Assembly (NCBI RefSeq): GCF_003143855.1
Contig: NZ_QFRK01000026.1
Coordinates: 68,015-132,014, forward strand
Direction: 5' to 3'
Origin: Streptomyces sp. NWU339
Lineage (GTDB): Bacteria > Actinomycetota > Actinomycetes > Streptomycetales > Streptomycetaceae
Length of the DNA stretch: 64,000 bases
Shown here: positions 25,169-33,656 of the stretch, in pieces
How positions within the stretch are numbered: the first letter of the stretch is position 1
Layout: every line of letters starts with the position of its first letter
Notes under the pieces: generated by a model
Database searches by the model: none
The model's input: only the letters and a program-made list of their open reading frames with translations
What the model was told of the DNA's origin: nothing
Translations under genes and position numbers: made by a program

Positions 25169-26005
25169 GTTCACTGCGCCGACTGGCACTCCGGCAGCGT
25201 TTCGCTGTCCGGCCTGGTCGGAGACGTCGCCCTCGATGGCGATCGCGGTGAGAGCCGCACTTGGCAGCAGCAGCTTCAGCACCTGCCGAGCCGCCCCGTG
25301 ACAGTGGAACTGATCACCGTCTCGACCGGCACACAGAAGACCGGCCTCAGGCATGACCACTCCCGACGGACCTCAGAACGACGGAATCGGGCAAAGCTCT
25401 CCGCACACCACTCCAGACCAGGACGGCACAAGCCCGCACACGCTCCTCACCCCTCCCCGAGCCCGGCAACGCGTCGTCCGACGCATCATGTCCGGCACGA
25501 CCGGCGCGGATCGGAACGCCGCTCACAACTCCGCCTGCCGGGGACAACTGTCCTGATGGGGGCGTCACCGGCGCAGGCCCATGAAAACCGGTCCATCAGA
25601 AGCCGCCTCGCCCCCAACTCGGCGACCGCGAACCGGGCGGCTGCCGGACCCCGCTCCACCGCCCGAAACCCGAAGCCCTCCCCGCCCAGCACGGAAGCAG
25701 CACGGAACAGGTCACCAGGGACGACGAGGGGTGCCCACAGGTCAGCACCGAACCGGCACCGGCACCGGCACCGGCACCACCGACGAGCCCCTCCTTGACG
25801 GAGCGACGCCCTTCCGACCCACCCCTTTGCCGAATCAGTGCACTTACGGGACGCAGCGCCTCGAAAATTTGTGCAGCAGTCTCATGACCCCCGAGAGTAT
25901 CGGCCGGGTCCGACATCACGGCGGATAACTCCTGTATCACCCGGCACGACCCGGGACCCGTGCGCCCGCCATGAGCCCGATGACCGCAGTGTGACTCGGT
26001 GGTGG
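25169..26005. other. Junction between the catabolic island and core genes
   Basis: This 837-bp stretch has no confident gene. It includes a short tandem repeat of ACCGGC units at about 25752-25779 and a stretch less GC-rich than its surroundings at about 25850-25930. A small minus-strand open frame at 25596-25919 is listed separately. No tRNA, integrase or clear attachment repeat was found. Confidence 0.6.
25596..25919 (-). CDS. Hypothetical ORF, possibly a truncated gene
   Basis: A GTG-ATG pair at 25914-25919 follows AGGAG by nine bases. The first 45 or so residues (beginning MSDPADTLGGHETAAQIFEA) look like coding sequence with helical character. After that the frame runs into the ACCGGC repeat, giving Gly-Ala repeats, and ends in low-complexity residues. 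This suggests the start of a real gene joined to unrelated DNA. I do not recognise it. Confidence 0.3.
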   Translation of the reverse strand: MMSDPADTLGGHETAAQIFEALRPVSALIRQRGGSEGRRSVKEGLVGGAGAGAGAGSVLTCGHPSSSLVTCSVLLPCWAGRASGFGRWSGVRQPPGSRSPSWGRGGF

Positions 26006-26632
26006 TCACGCGTCCCCGTATGCCTCGCCGCCCAGCTCGAAGCGGGCGGTCCCGGCGGTCGCGTCCGCGAGCCAGGACCGGAAGGCGTCCACGTCGGAGT
26101 CGGGAAGGCCGATCTCGATCGTGACCGCCTCGGCGTAGCGCACGTCCCGCACCACGCGCCCCGTGGAGCGCAGGTCGTTCTGGATCTTGCCGGCCCGCTG
26201 GTGGTCGACCGTCACCGTGGCCAGCCGGAACCGGCGGCGGGTGAGCGTGCCGACGGTGTCCAGTGCCTCGCCGACGGCGCCGCCGTACGCGCGGATCAGC
26301 CCGCCCGCGCCGAGCTTGACACCGCCGTAGTAACGGGTGACGACCGCGACGACGTACCGCATGTCGCGGCGCAGCAGCATCTGGAGCATGGGGACGCCCG
26401 CGGTGCCGCCGGGTTCCCCGTCGTCGCTGGCCTTCTGGACGGAGGCGTCCGCGCCGATGACGTACGCCCAGCAGTTGTGGGTGGCGGCGGCGTGCTCCTT
26501 GCGGACGCCGGCGATGAACTCCTGCGCCTCCTGCTCGGTGGCCGCCGGGGCGAGGGCGCACAGGAAGCGGGAGCGGTTGATCTCGGTCTCGTGCACACCC
26601 GCGCGGGCGACGGTGCGGTACTCGTCCTGCAT
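26006..26632 (-). CDS. YigZ/IMPACT family protein
   Basis: A 208-residue YigZ-type protein. The hallmark SRFLCALAP, THNCWAY and SDDGEPGGTAGVPML motifs are present in the N-terminal UPF0029 domain, and a DUF1949-like C-terminal domain follows. The family is linked to translation control (IMPACT) but its bacterial role is poorly defined. The ATG at 26630-26632 begins at the conserved N-terminus. It is the first clearly core gene to the right of the catabolic island and is followed on the same strand by unrelated short genes. Confidence 0.92.
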   Translation of the reverse strand: MQDEYRTVARAGVHETEINRSRFLCALAPAATEQEAQEFIAGVRKEHAAATHNCWAYVIGADASVQKASDDGEPGGTAGVPMLQMLLRRDMRYVVAVVTRYYGGVKLGAGGLIRAYGGAVGEALDTVGTLTRRRFRLATVTVDHQRAGKIQNDLRSTGRVVRDVRYAEAVTIEIGLPDSDVDAFRSWLADATAGTARFELGGEAYGDA

Positions 26633-26641
26633 CCGGCCAGC

Positions 26642-27208
26642 CTATGCGGCGCCCCGGGGCACGGTCATGGCGGTCAGCAGGGCGGTGCCGGGGACGAGGT
26701 CCGGCCACCCGGCGCCGCGCCAGGACAGTACGGCGATCGCGGAGGTCGGGAACTTGGTGCGGACCCGGTCGAGCGTGTCGTCCACGCCCTCGCCCGCCAG
26801 TGCCACGACGAGGTCCGCCAAACCCGGGTTGTGGCCGATCAGCAGCAGGGTGCCGACATCGGTGGGCACCTCGTGCAGCACGGCCAGGAGCGCGGGGACG
26901 TCGGCGGCGTACAGCCTCGGTTCGTGCCGGACCGGCACGGACGTGTCCCACTGCGCCGCCGCCAGCTCCCAGGTCTCGCGGGTGCGGACGGCGGTGGAGC
27001 ACAGCACGAGACCGGGCAGGCCGACGGTCTCGGCGATCGCGCGTCCGGCTGCGGGCGCGTCCCGGCGGCCGCGCGCGGCCAGCGGGCGGTCCCGGTCGGC
27101 GACGCCGTCGGGCCAGGCGGACTTGGCGTGCCGCAGGACGACCAGCCGTCGCGTCCGTCCCGCACCGGTGCGCCCGGTCGCCCCGGTGGTCCCCGCCGCC
27201 CCGCTCAC
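26642..27208 (-). CDS. SixA-type histidine phosphatase
   Basis: A 188-residue histidine phosphatase. The RHG-type motif is RHAKSAWP near residue 25 with a catalytic His, and the second His is in LLIGHNPGL. The length fits the SixA/phosphohistidine phosphatase subgroup, which removes phosphate from phosphohistidine proteins. The GTG at 27206-27208 overlaps the previous gene's stop (GTGA). Residues 2-18 are Gly/Ala/Thr-rich and probably disordered. Targets cannot be inferred here. Confidence 0.9.
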   Translation of the reverse strand: MSGAAGTTGATGRTGAGRTRRLVVLRHAKSAWPDGVADRDRPLAARGRRDAPAAGRAIAETVGLPGLVLCSTAVRTRETWELAAAQWDTSVPVRHEPRLYAADVPALLAVLHEVPTDVGTLLLIGHNPGLADLVVALAGEGVDDTLDRVRTKFPTSAIAVLSWRGAGWPDLVPGTALLTAMTVPRGAA

Positions 27209-27930
27209 GCCGGGGCTCCCAGGTCTCGGGCGAGGTCGAGGCCGAGCAGCCGGTCCGCGTAGACGTACGTCTCGAAGCGGGCGCCGTCCGGCAGGTCCGG
27301 TGCGGTCTCCACGTCCCGCAGCACGCGGAGGACGCCGACCGCGTCCAGGTCGTCCTCCCAGGCGGTGCGCAGGTCCGCGCGCACCTCGTCGGGGATGGGC
27401 CGTGAGGGCCGGTGCGCCCAGGCGGCGACCGCGCCGCGCCAGCGCGCGAGGGTGCCGGTGGCGTCGTCCAGGGCGGCCGGGCCGAGCCGCAGCGGGCTGC
27501 TCCTGGGGTGCGCGAGCAGGGCGAGGCGCAGAACGGTCGGGTCGGTGCCGCCCGGTGCGCCGGGGGCTTCCGGACGGACGGGCGCGACGGCGACCCGGAC
27601 TCCGTCGGGTGTCTCGCCGCCCTCGCCCACCACGTGCAGGACCTGGGCCTCGCCCAGCCCCGTGCCGGCGTCCCGGCTGTCCTCGAAGGGCCGTACGCCG
27701 AGGGCCGCGCCCGCCGCGTGCAGTTCGGGCAGGTCCCGTTCGCCCACGAGCAGCGCCCACACCGGGGTGCCGCCGAGTTCCAGGGCACGCACGAGCAGGT
27801 CGGCGACGAGCAGCACCCGCAGGTTCGTCGGGTCGAATCCGCGCGTGTGGGCCTCGACGCGGGTGAGGCCCCGCCGGGCGGGGGTGGCGTCCACGGGTTC
27901 GCCGGTCCGGGCGTCGGTGATGCGCAGCAC
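27205..27930 (-). CDS. Hypothetical protein resembling a degenerate cysteinyl-tRNA synthetase
   Basis: A 241-residue protein whose start (VLRITDARTGEPVD) and NLRVLLVADLLVRALELGGTPV recall the nucleotide-binding part of cysteinyl-tRNA synthetase or MshC. The HIGH-type signature and the zinc ligands are not evident, so aminoacylation is unlikely. C-terminal ARFETYVYADRLLGLDLARDLG also resembles CysS-type endings. The GTG at 27928-27930 is chosen because it begins the conserved stretch; an ATG at 27975 is possible. It overlaps the SixA-like gene by 4 bp. Function unknown. Confidence 0.7.
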   Translation of the reverse strand: MLRITDARTGEPVDATPARRGLTRVEAHTRGFDPTNLRVLLVADLLVRALELGGTPVWALLVGERDLPELHAAGAALGVRPFEDSRDAGTGLGEAQVLHVVGEGGETPDGVRVAVAPVRPEAPGAPGGTDPTVLRLALLAHPRSSPLRLGPAALDDATGTLARWRGAVAAWAHRPSRPIPDEVRADLRTAWEDDLDAVGVLRVLRDVETAPDLPDGARFETYVYADRLLGLDLARDLGAPA

Positions 27931-28118
27931 GAGGCGAGCGTAGGCGCACAAGCGGGCCCGCGCAGGCTCTAGCACGCTTTTCGGGCCCGCCGTGGCTCCG
28001 GGGACGTACCCTCGCCCCCGGGAAGCACCGCACTCCCGTGCCCTGCCGGTCGAACCGTCCGGAGGCAGGGCCGGGCAGGAATCCGTGACCGTGGTGCCGA
28101 GCCGAGAGCTTGTGGAGG

Positions 28119-28814
28119 TCAGCGGTCTTCCGGCAGGGCGTCACCGGCAGTGTGGCCGGGCTGGATCAGCCCGGTCTCGTAGGCCAGGACGACGAGCTGG
28201 ACGCGGTCGCGGACGCCCATTTTCGTGATCGCCCGGGCGATGTGCGTCTTGGCCGTGAGCGGGGAGATCACCAGCCGCGCGGCGATCCGGTCGTTCGACA
28301 GCCCGGCCGCGACCAGTGCCACCACCTCGCGCTCACGGGTGGTGAGGGCCGCGAGCCGGGCCGGGGTCACCGCCGGGGCGACCGGTCGGTGCGCGTACTC
28401 CTCGACCACCCGGCGCGTCGCACTCGGTGACAGCAGCGCGTCGCCCGCCGCCACCGCCCGGATCGCCTGCCGCAGGTCGTCCGGCTCGATCTCCTTGGTG
28501 AGGAAGCCGCTCGCACCCGCCCGCAGCGCCGCGAACACGTACTCGTCGGTCTCGAACGTCGTCAGTACGATCACCCGGCAGCCGATCAGCTCCGGGTCGC
28601 GGGTGACGGACTCGGTGGCCGTCAGCCCGTCGGTCCCCGGCATCCGGATGTCCATCAGTACGACGTCGGGGCGCAGGGCGCGAACGGCGCGTACGGCCTC
28701 GTCGCCGGAGGCCGCCTCGCCCACCACCTCGATGTCGCGTGTCCGGCGGAGCAGGCTGCGGAAGCCGGCCCGCACCAGGGACTGGTCGTCGGCGAGCAGA
28801 ACCGAGATCGTCAT
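28119..28814 (-). CDS. NarL/FixJ-family response regulator
   Basis: A 231-residue two-component regulator. The receiver domain has the acidic pair in LLADDQ, phosphoacceptor Asp in VVLMDIRMPGTDG, and Thr/Lys of the output switch. The C-terminal LuxR helix-turn-helix is LTTREREVVALVAAGLSNDRIAARLVISPLTAKTHI. Its ATG overlaps the stop of the sensor kinase (28811-28814), so it is the cognate partner. Target genes are not known; the adjacent DUF998 membrane gene may be part of the signalling unit. Confidence 0.95.
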   Translation of the reverse strand: MTISVLLADDQSLVRAGFRSLLRRTRDIEVVGEAASGDEAVRAVRALRPDVVLMDIRMPGTDGLTATESVTRDPELIGCRVIVLTTFETDEYVFAALRAGASGFLTKEIEPDDLRQAIRAVAAGDALLSPSATRRVVEEYAHRPVAPAVTPARLAALTTREREVVALVAAGLSNDRIAARLVISPLTAKTHIARAITKMGVRDRVQLVVLAYETGLIQPGHTAGDALPEDR

Positions 28815-30133
28815 GATCGCCAGCCTGGCACAGGAATCAGGGCCCGGACGGCGTAGCCGCCCTCCTTTTCGGGCCCCGCGGCGAATTCCCCGCCGAGCAC
28901 CGAGACCCGCTCGCGCATCCCGTCGACGCCGTGTCCGGACCCGCCCGCCGCTTCCCCGCCGTCACCGGCCTCCCCCGGGCCGTCGTCGACGACCTCCACG
29001 CTCACCTGCTCGGCGCCGTACCCCAGCCGGACTGCGACCCGGGTGCCCCCGGAGTGCCGGACGGCGTTGGTCAACGACTCCTGGACGATCCGGTAGACGG
29101 CGAGGGCAACGGGCGCGGGCACGGCGGCCGGATCCCCCGCGGTCTCGACATCCGCCGCGAGCCCGGCTGCCCGTACCCGCGCCACCAGCTCGCCGACCCC
29201 GTCCAGTCCGCGCTCGGGCGCCAGCTCCATGGCCGGGCCACCCGTGCCCCGCTCGCCCGGATCGCGCAGGACGCCGAGGAGCGAGCGCAGATCGGCGACT
29301 GCCGTCGCGCGGACCTCCTGAGCGGTCTCCAGCGCGGCCCGCGCCTCCACCGGCTCGTCCTCCAGGGCCTCGACGGCCACGCGCAGCTGCACGCCGACCA
29401 CGGTCAGGGTGTGCGCGACCACGTCGTGCAGCTCGCGCGCGATCTGCAGACGCTCCGCCTCGGCCCGTCGACGCCCCTCCAGTTCCCGTTCCCGCGCGGC
29501 ACGTTCCAGCCCTGCGGCGACCTCGCCGCGCCAGCCGACCCAGTTCCGGCAGGCGGTCGCCGCGGCAAGCACCAGCGCCAGCCACAGGCTCTCCGCCCCC
29601 AGCTCGGCGACCGCCTCCCGGCCCGCCGTCCCGGCCACGAACAGCTCCCAGTTGGCGGCGAACGCGACCTGGAGCAGGCCGACAGCGACCGCGAACGCGG
29701 GTCCGGCAGCCGTCCGCCCGGCCCCCGCGCGCCCCCGGTCACGCGACGACCGGCTCCCGGCGGCCACCAGGAAGTACGCGGCAGAGGCCGGCCAGATCCA
29801 GCCGGTGTCCGACAACCCGGCGGCCCGGAACGCGATCACCGACCCCACGCTGACCAGCAACGCGGCACGCGGCCACCGGCCGCCGGCGAGCAGCGCCACC
29901 GCGAGCCCGGTGACGAGCGGCAGCGTTCCGCCGAACGTGGGTCCCTTGCCCACCAGGGCCTCCGCGGTGACGAGGGCGACCACCGTCACCACGACCGACA
30001 CGGCCACCGCGATGTCCTTGGCTCTCGTGGTCAACAGGCCCGGCACGAACCCCGTTTCATTTCCCGGCACGTCGGTGCGATCCATGGTCACCGACCAATT
30101 CTGCACAGTCGTACGGCTGTTCCACGGGTTCAT
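28811..30133 (-). CDS. Sensor histidine kinase (HisKA_3 type)
   Basis: A 440-residue membrane sensor kinase. Several transmembrane segments lie in about residues 35-200. The dimerisation/phosphoacceptor box is QIARELHDVVAHTL, and the ATPase domain shows AVYRIVQESLTNAVRHSGGT and VVDDGPG. It phosphorylates the NarL-type regulator encoded immediately downstream. The ATG at 30131-30133 overlaps the DUF998 stop (ATGA), supporting this start, although an ATG at 30083-30085 is possible. Confidence 0.93.
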   Translation of the reverse strand: MNPWNSRTTVQNWSVTMDRTDVPGNETGFVPGLLTTRAKDIAVAVSVVVTVVALVTAEALVGKGPTFGGTLPLVTGLAVALLAGGRWPRAALLVSVGSVIAFRAAGLSDTGWIWPASAAYFLVAAGSRSSRDRGRAGAGRTAAGPAFAVAVGLLQVAFAANWELFVAGTAGREAVAELGAESLWLALVLAAATACRNWVGWRGEVAAGLERAARERELEGRRRAEAERLQIARELHDVVAHTLTVVGVQLRVAVEALEDEPVEARAALETAQEVRATAVADLRSLLGVLRDPGERGTGGPAMELAPERGLDGVGELVARVRAAGLAADVETAGDPAAVPAPVALAVYRIVQESLTNAVRHSGGTRVAVRLGYGAEQVSVEVVDDGPGEAGDGGEAAGGSGHGVDGMRERVSVLGGEFAAGPEKEGGYAVRALIPVPGWRS

Positions 30134-30843
30134 GAGCGGGCCGCGGGCCGAACCGCAGGCCGGGAGGCCGCGACGGTGGCCAGCGCCAGCCAGACGAGAT
30201 CGGCGCCGAACGCGACCCGCTCGACCAGTCCGACCACGGTCGGCACACCGCCGACGCCCAGCGACGGCCCGTCCATCACGTCCACCAGGCAGACCAGGAG
30301 CACGGCCGTGGAGACCAGCAGTGTGCCGAGCACGACCCGCGGTACGGCGGCGCCCCGCGCCCATCGGCCGACCAGCCACCGGTGCAGCACCAGCGCCGCC
30401 ACAGGCAGCGCGAGGAAGGCCCAGACGGCCGCCGTGCCGTGCACGATGTCCGCGGTCGACGGCCGGCCCCACTGCCCGGGCGGATCGGCCGGGAACACTC
30501 CGGCCACCAGGACCCCGGCGGTCCACACCCTCAGCGCCCACCGTCCCGCCCGCGGCGCACCCGCCCGCCGCAGCCGTACGGCGAGCACGGCCGACACGCC
30601 CGCGATGAGCAGCAGCGCCACCGTGATCAGCCAGCCCGCGGTGCCGTTCACATACCGGCTGATCACCTCGCTCACCCAGCTGTACTGCGGGTTCAGCAGG
30701 TCGGCGGCGCCGATCGCGGCCACCGCGCCGCCGATCCCGGCCGGCAGCCACCGGAAAGACATACGCGGCGGAGCCGTCGGATGCGCCGCACCGCCGCCGT
30801 CGGCCTCTCGGTCCTTCACCTCGGGAAAGATCTCGGTCCGCAC
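30130..30843 (-). CDS. DUF998 membrane protein
   Basis: A 237-residue protein with about six hydrophobic segments and the family hallmark GVFPADPPGQ after the third. DUF998 proteins are integral membrane proteins of unknown function. The GTG at 30841-30843 has AGGAG six bases upstream. Its stop overlaps the sensor kinase start, so the three genes form one unit and the protein may assist sensing (inference). Confidence 0.88.
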   Translation of the reverse strand: MRTEIFPEVKDREADGGGAAHPTAPPRMSFRWLPAGIGGAVAAIGAADLLNPQYSWVSEVISRYVNGTAGWLITVALLLIAGVSAVLAVRLRRAGAPRAGRWALRVWTAGVLVAGVFPADPPGQWGRPSTADIVHGTAAVWAFLALPVAALVLHRWLVGRWARGAAVPRVVLGTLLVSTAVLLVCLVDVMDGPSLGVGGVPTVVGLVERVAFGADLVWLALATVAASRPAVRPAARS

Positions 30844-31116
30844 AGGCGACTCCTCTTCAGCGCTCCCCCGGACGGCACCTCCGTCCGAGGCCGCTCACGC
30901 TAGGAACCGGGGGCCGCGACGACATCCCGCCCACGCAGTCACCTGCTCGTACTCCGCATGAGCACGCCGTACATCGTTCGTGGTACGGACGTCGCTTCGG
31001 GCAGGCGGCCTCCACCACCCGGCGGAGGGCACCGGTCGCTGCTCGCCGAAGCGAAATAGCCGCGGCACTCATGGGGTTGTCACAGCATCGAGATCACGTA
31101 TCCGCAGGAGGCGTCC

Positions 31117-31524
31117 ATGTACGGTGACAGTGCCACGGTCCGCAGAATCCTGTCCGAGACGGGCGACACCTGGGCCGTGGTGGGCCTGTCGTCGAACCGG
31201 CAGCGCGCGGCGTACGGCGTCGCCCAGGTGCTGCAGCGCTTCGGCAAGCGGGTGGTGCCGGTGCACCCGAAGGCCGAGACGGTGCACGGCCAGCAGGGGT
31301 ACGCCGCGCTCGCGGACATCCCCTTCGAGGTGGACGTCGTCGACGTGTTCGTGAACGGCGACCTGGCCGGAGCGGTCGCGGACGAGGCCGTCGCCAAGGG
31401 CGCCAAGGCGGTGTGGTTCCAGCTGGACGTCATCGACGAGGCGGCCTACGAGCGGACCCGCGCGGCGGGCCTGGACATGGTGATGGACCGCTGCCCGGCG
31501 ATCGAGATACCGCGCCTGGGCTAG
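31117..31524 (+). CDS. CoA-binding domain protein (YccU-like)
   Basis: A 135-residue Rossmann-fold protein of the CoA-binding family: WAVVGLSSNRQRAAYGVAQVLQRFGKRVVPVHP is the nucleotide-binding segment, and VWFQLDVIDEAAYERTRAAGLDMVMDRCPAIE the conserved end, with the family's CPxIE motif. The physiological role is unknown. The ATG at 31117 has GGAGGCGTCC upstream. The 270 bp before it contain no other supportable gene. Confidence 0.92.
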   Translation: MYGDSATVRRILSETGDTWAVVGLSSNRQRAAYGVAQVLQRFGKRVVPVHPKAETVHGQQGYAALADIPFEVDVVDVFVNGDLAGAVADEAVAKGAKAVWFQLDVIDEAAYERTRAAGLDMVMDRCPAIEIPRLG

Positions 31525-31548
31525 CCGGGGCCGGGCCGGCGGCAGACT

Positions 31549-32151
31549 TCAGGGCCGGGGCCCCGCGAGCCCCGGGGCGCCCCACACCGGGAACCAGCGG
31601 GCCAGATCGCCCTCGATGCGCAGGTCGTCCGCGAGGAGCGCCCTGATCTGGAGTTCCAACGCGTTGTCGCGCCGCTCCGTGCCGTCGGGGAGCGGCGCGA
31701 ACGGGTAGAAGGTGCCGCGCTTGTAGAGATAGACCAGCGCCAGGGCCCGGTGGTCCGGCGTGGCCTGGAACCCGATCAGGGAGCAGAGGAGTTGCGGGCC
31801 GAAGCCCGCGTCCTGGAGGAGCGTGTTGACGGCGTGCAGATCGTTGACCAGTGAGGCAGTGTCGTCGGCGGGTTGACGGACGAGGAGCCACGTGTACCCG
31901 TACGCGTCCTTGGTGCACTCGACGGGCGTGCCGCCCCGGCCGGTGTCGGCGTCGAGCAGGTCCCGTACCTCCTGCTGGAGCCGGTCGAAGGCGCCGCCCT
32001 CCACGCTCGCGAAGCAGACCGATCCGGTCCCGGTCGGGGTGAACCCCGCCCCCGCCTGCACGGTGATCGCGGCCGCGGGCAGGCTGAAGAGCTGGTCGAG
32101 GTCCGGGCGCACCGGTTTGCTGCGGCCGAGGATGGCGTCGAGGAGTCCCAC
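31549..32151 (-). CDS. pspAB: PspA-associated protein PspAB
   Basis: A 200-residue protein that matches PspAB, a component associated with the phage-shock-type envelope stress system in actinobacteria. It begins MGLLDAILGRSKPVRPDLDQLFSLP and has CTKDAYGYTWLLVR and LIGFQATPDHRALALVYLYKRGTFYPFAP. The GTG at 32149-32151 lies 22 bp after the htpX stop on the same strand, and a membrane protease next door fits an envelope-stress pair. PspA and PspAA are not in the window. Confidence 0.82.
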   Translation of the reverse strand: MGLLDAILGRSKPVRPDLDQLFSLPAAAITVQAGAGFTPTGTGSVCFASVEGGAFDRLQQEVRDLLDADTGRGGTPVECTKDAYGYTWLLVRQPADDTASLVNDLHAVNTLLQDAGFGPQLLCSLIGFQATPDHRALALVYLYKRGTFYPFAPLPDGTERRDNALELQIRALLADDLRIEGDLARWFPVWGAPGLAGPRP

Positions 32152-32173
32152 GGCGCGGCACCTCCATGCATCG

Positions 32174-33088
32174 TCATGCCCGGCCGAGCTGGGCCGAGAT
32201 CCGGCCGAGCTGGTCGAGGCGCTGTTCGAGGGTGGGGTGGGAGGAGAGCAGCCGGCTCAGGCTCTCCCGGGAGGAGAAGGCCGGTGCGAACCAGAAGGCG
32301 TTGAACGGCTCTGCCCGGCGAAGGTCCTTCGTCGGGATCCTCGCCATCTCGCCGGTCACCTTGGTGAGCGCGGACGCGAGTACGGACGGGCGGCCGGTGA
32401 GCAACGCGGCGGAGCGGTCGGCGGACAGTTCGCGGTAGCGGGACAGCAGCCGGGTCAGCAGGAAGCTGATCACGTACACGACGGCACTGACCAGGGGGAT
32501 CAGGAGTGCCACGAGGGCGGTGGTGCTGTCGCGGCTGGTGCGGCCGAGCCCGGTGTAGAGCGCGGTACGCGTCATGACACCGGCCAGGACACCGAGGAAC
32601 GAGGCGATGGTCATCACGGCGACGTCCCGATGGGCGACGTGCGACAGCTCATGGGCGAGGACGCCCTCCAGTTCCTCCGGTTCCAGGCGACGGAGCAGAC
32701 CCGTGGTGACGCATACCAGGGCCGTTCTCTCGTTGCGGCCGGTGGCGAAGGCGTTCGGTATGTCGCTGTCGGCGATAGCCACCCGCGGCTTGGGTATGTC
32801 GGCGAGGGCGCAGATGCGGTCCACGGAGCCGTGCAGCCCGGGAGCCTGCTCGGGGGTGACCTCGCGCGCGCCCATGCTGAAGGCCGCGATCCGGTCACTG
32901 AACCAGAACTGCGCGACGAACAGGATGCCCGCGATCAGCAGGATGACGGGCCACGCGTTCTTCAGGAGGGCCAGCAGAACTCCGACGAAGACGACATAGA
33001 GCAGTCCGATCAGGAACATCGTCGTCACCATGCGGGTGGTGAGGCCCCGGTCCGGGGCGTACCGCGAATGCGACCGGGTCTTGGGCAT
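32174..33088 (-). CDS. htpX: HtpX-type membrane zinc metalloprotease
   Basis: A 304-residue M48 protease. Two N-terminal transmembrane segments precede the zinc site HELSH in VLAHELSHVAHRDVA, and further membrane segments follow; a downstream Glu in RELSAD supplies the third ligand. It degrades misfolded membrane proteins. The ATG at 33086-33088 is preceded by GGAGGTGATCC, a nearly full match to the 16S rRNA tail, though only two bases from the start. It is cotranscribed with pspAB. Confidence 0.92.
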   Translation of the reverse strand: MPKTRSHSRYAPDRGLTTRMVTTMFLIGLLYVVFVGVLLALLKNAWPVILLIAGILFVAQFWFSDRIAAFSMGAREVTPEQAPGLHGSVDRICALADIPKPRVAIADSDIPNAFATGRNERTALVCVTTGLLRRLEPEELEGVLAHELSHVAHRDVAVMTIASFLGVLAGVMTRTALYTGLGRTSRDSTTALVALLIPLVSAVVYVISFLLTRLLSRYRELSADRSAALLTGRPSVLASALTKVTGEMARIPTKDLRRAEPFNAFWFAPAFSSRESLSRLLSSHPTLEQRLDQLGRISAQLGRA

Positions 33089-33235
33089 CCGGATCACCTC
33101 CAGTGAACATGCACTGCCACAATGCACATCCCTCTCCTGCCAGTGTGCCCCTTCCCCGCACGACGGGGCCCGGTGCGGAACCCGCCGACCCGGACCGATG
33201 TGCACGGCACGAGGCGTCTGCACCCGCTGCTGCCG

Positions 33236-33595
33236 TCAGGCGTGCGAGGGAGGGTCGCCGGTCCGGTGGTCGGCCAGGTTCAGCGCCTCGTCCACCAGCC
33301 GGCGCAGATGTCCGTCACGCAGTGAGTAGATCACCCTGCGGCCCTCCTTCCGCGTGCCCACCAGCCCCGCGAGGCGCAGCCGTGCCAGGTGCTGGCTGAC
33401 CGCGGGGCGCGCCGCCCCGCACACCTCGGTGAGCGTGCTGACGTCGGCCTCGCCGCCGGCCAGGGCGTGCAGCAGGGTCAGCCGGGTCCGGTCACCGAGC
33501 AGGGCGAGGAGTTCCGCCGCGAGCGCGAACTGCTGGTCGCCGGGAGTGCGTGGGTGCGCATCGTGCGCAGGTGAGAGGTGCATGCGTGCACTCAT
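33236..33595 (-). CDS. ArsR/SmtB-family metalloregulator
   Basis: A 119-residue winged-helix repressor: LAAELLALLGDRTRLTLLHAL, then TEVCGAARPAVSQHLARLRLAGLVGTRKEGRRVIYSL. The N-terminus and C-terminus are His-rich (MHLSPAHDAHP; LVDEALNLADHRTG), potential metal ligands. The start is the ATG at 33593-33595; a second in-frame ATG lies four codons later. It is divergent from a cation efflux gene 61 bp away and probably represses it in the absence of metal. Confidence 0.9.
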   Translation of the reverse strand: MSARMHLSPAHDAHPRTPGDQQFALAAELLALLGDRTRLTLLHALAGGEADVSTLTEVCGAARPAVSQHLARLRLAGLVGTRKEGRRVIYSLRDGHLRRLVDEALNLADHRTGDPPSHA

Positions 33596-33600
33596 ACGCA
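33583..33600. promoter_or_regulatory. Putative ArsR operator
   Basis: An imperfect palindrome TGCGT-GCACTCAT-ACGCA spans the start codon of the ArsR gene. ArsR/SmtB repressors bind such 12-2-12-like repeats near the start of their own operons. The site would also lie upstream of the efflux gene at 33657. Confidence 0.5.
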
Positions 33601-33656
33601 CATAATGGTCCCCCGGGCGGCACCCCGTCCACCCCGCCCACCGGAAGGGGATCCAC

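Noticed and set aside
25752..25779. Tandem ACCGGC units considered as a CRISPR-like array
   Set aside because: Units are 6 bp with no spacers; it is a short tandem repeat.
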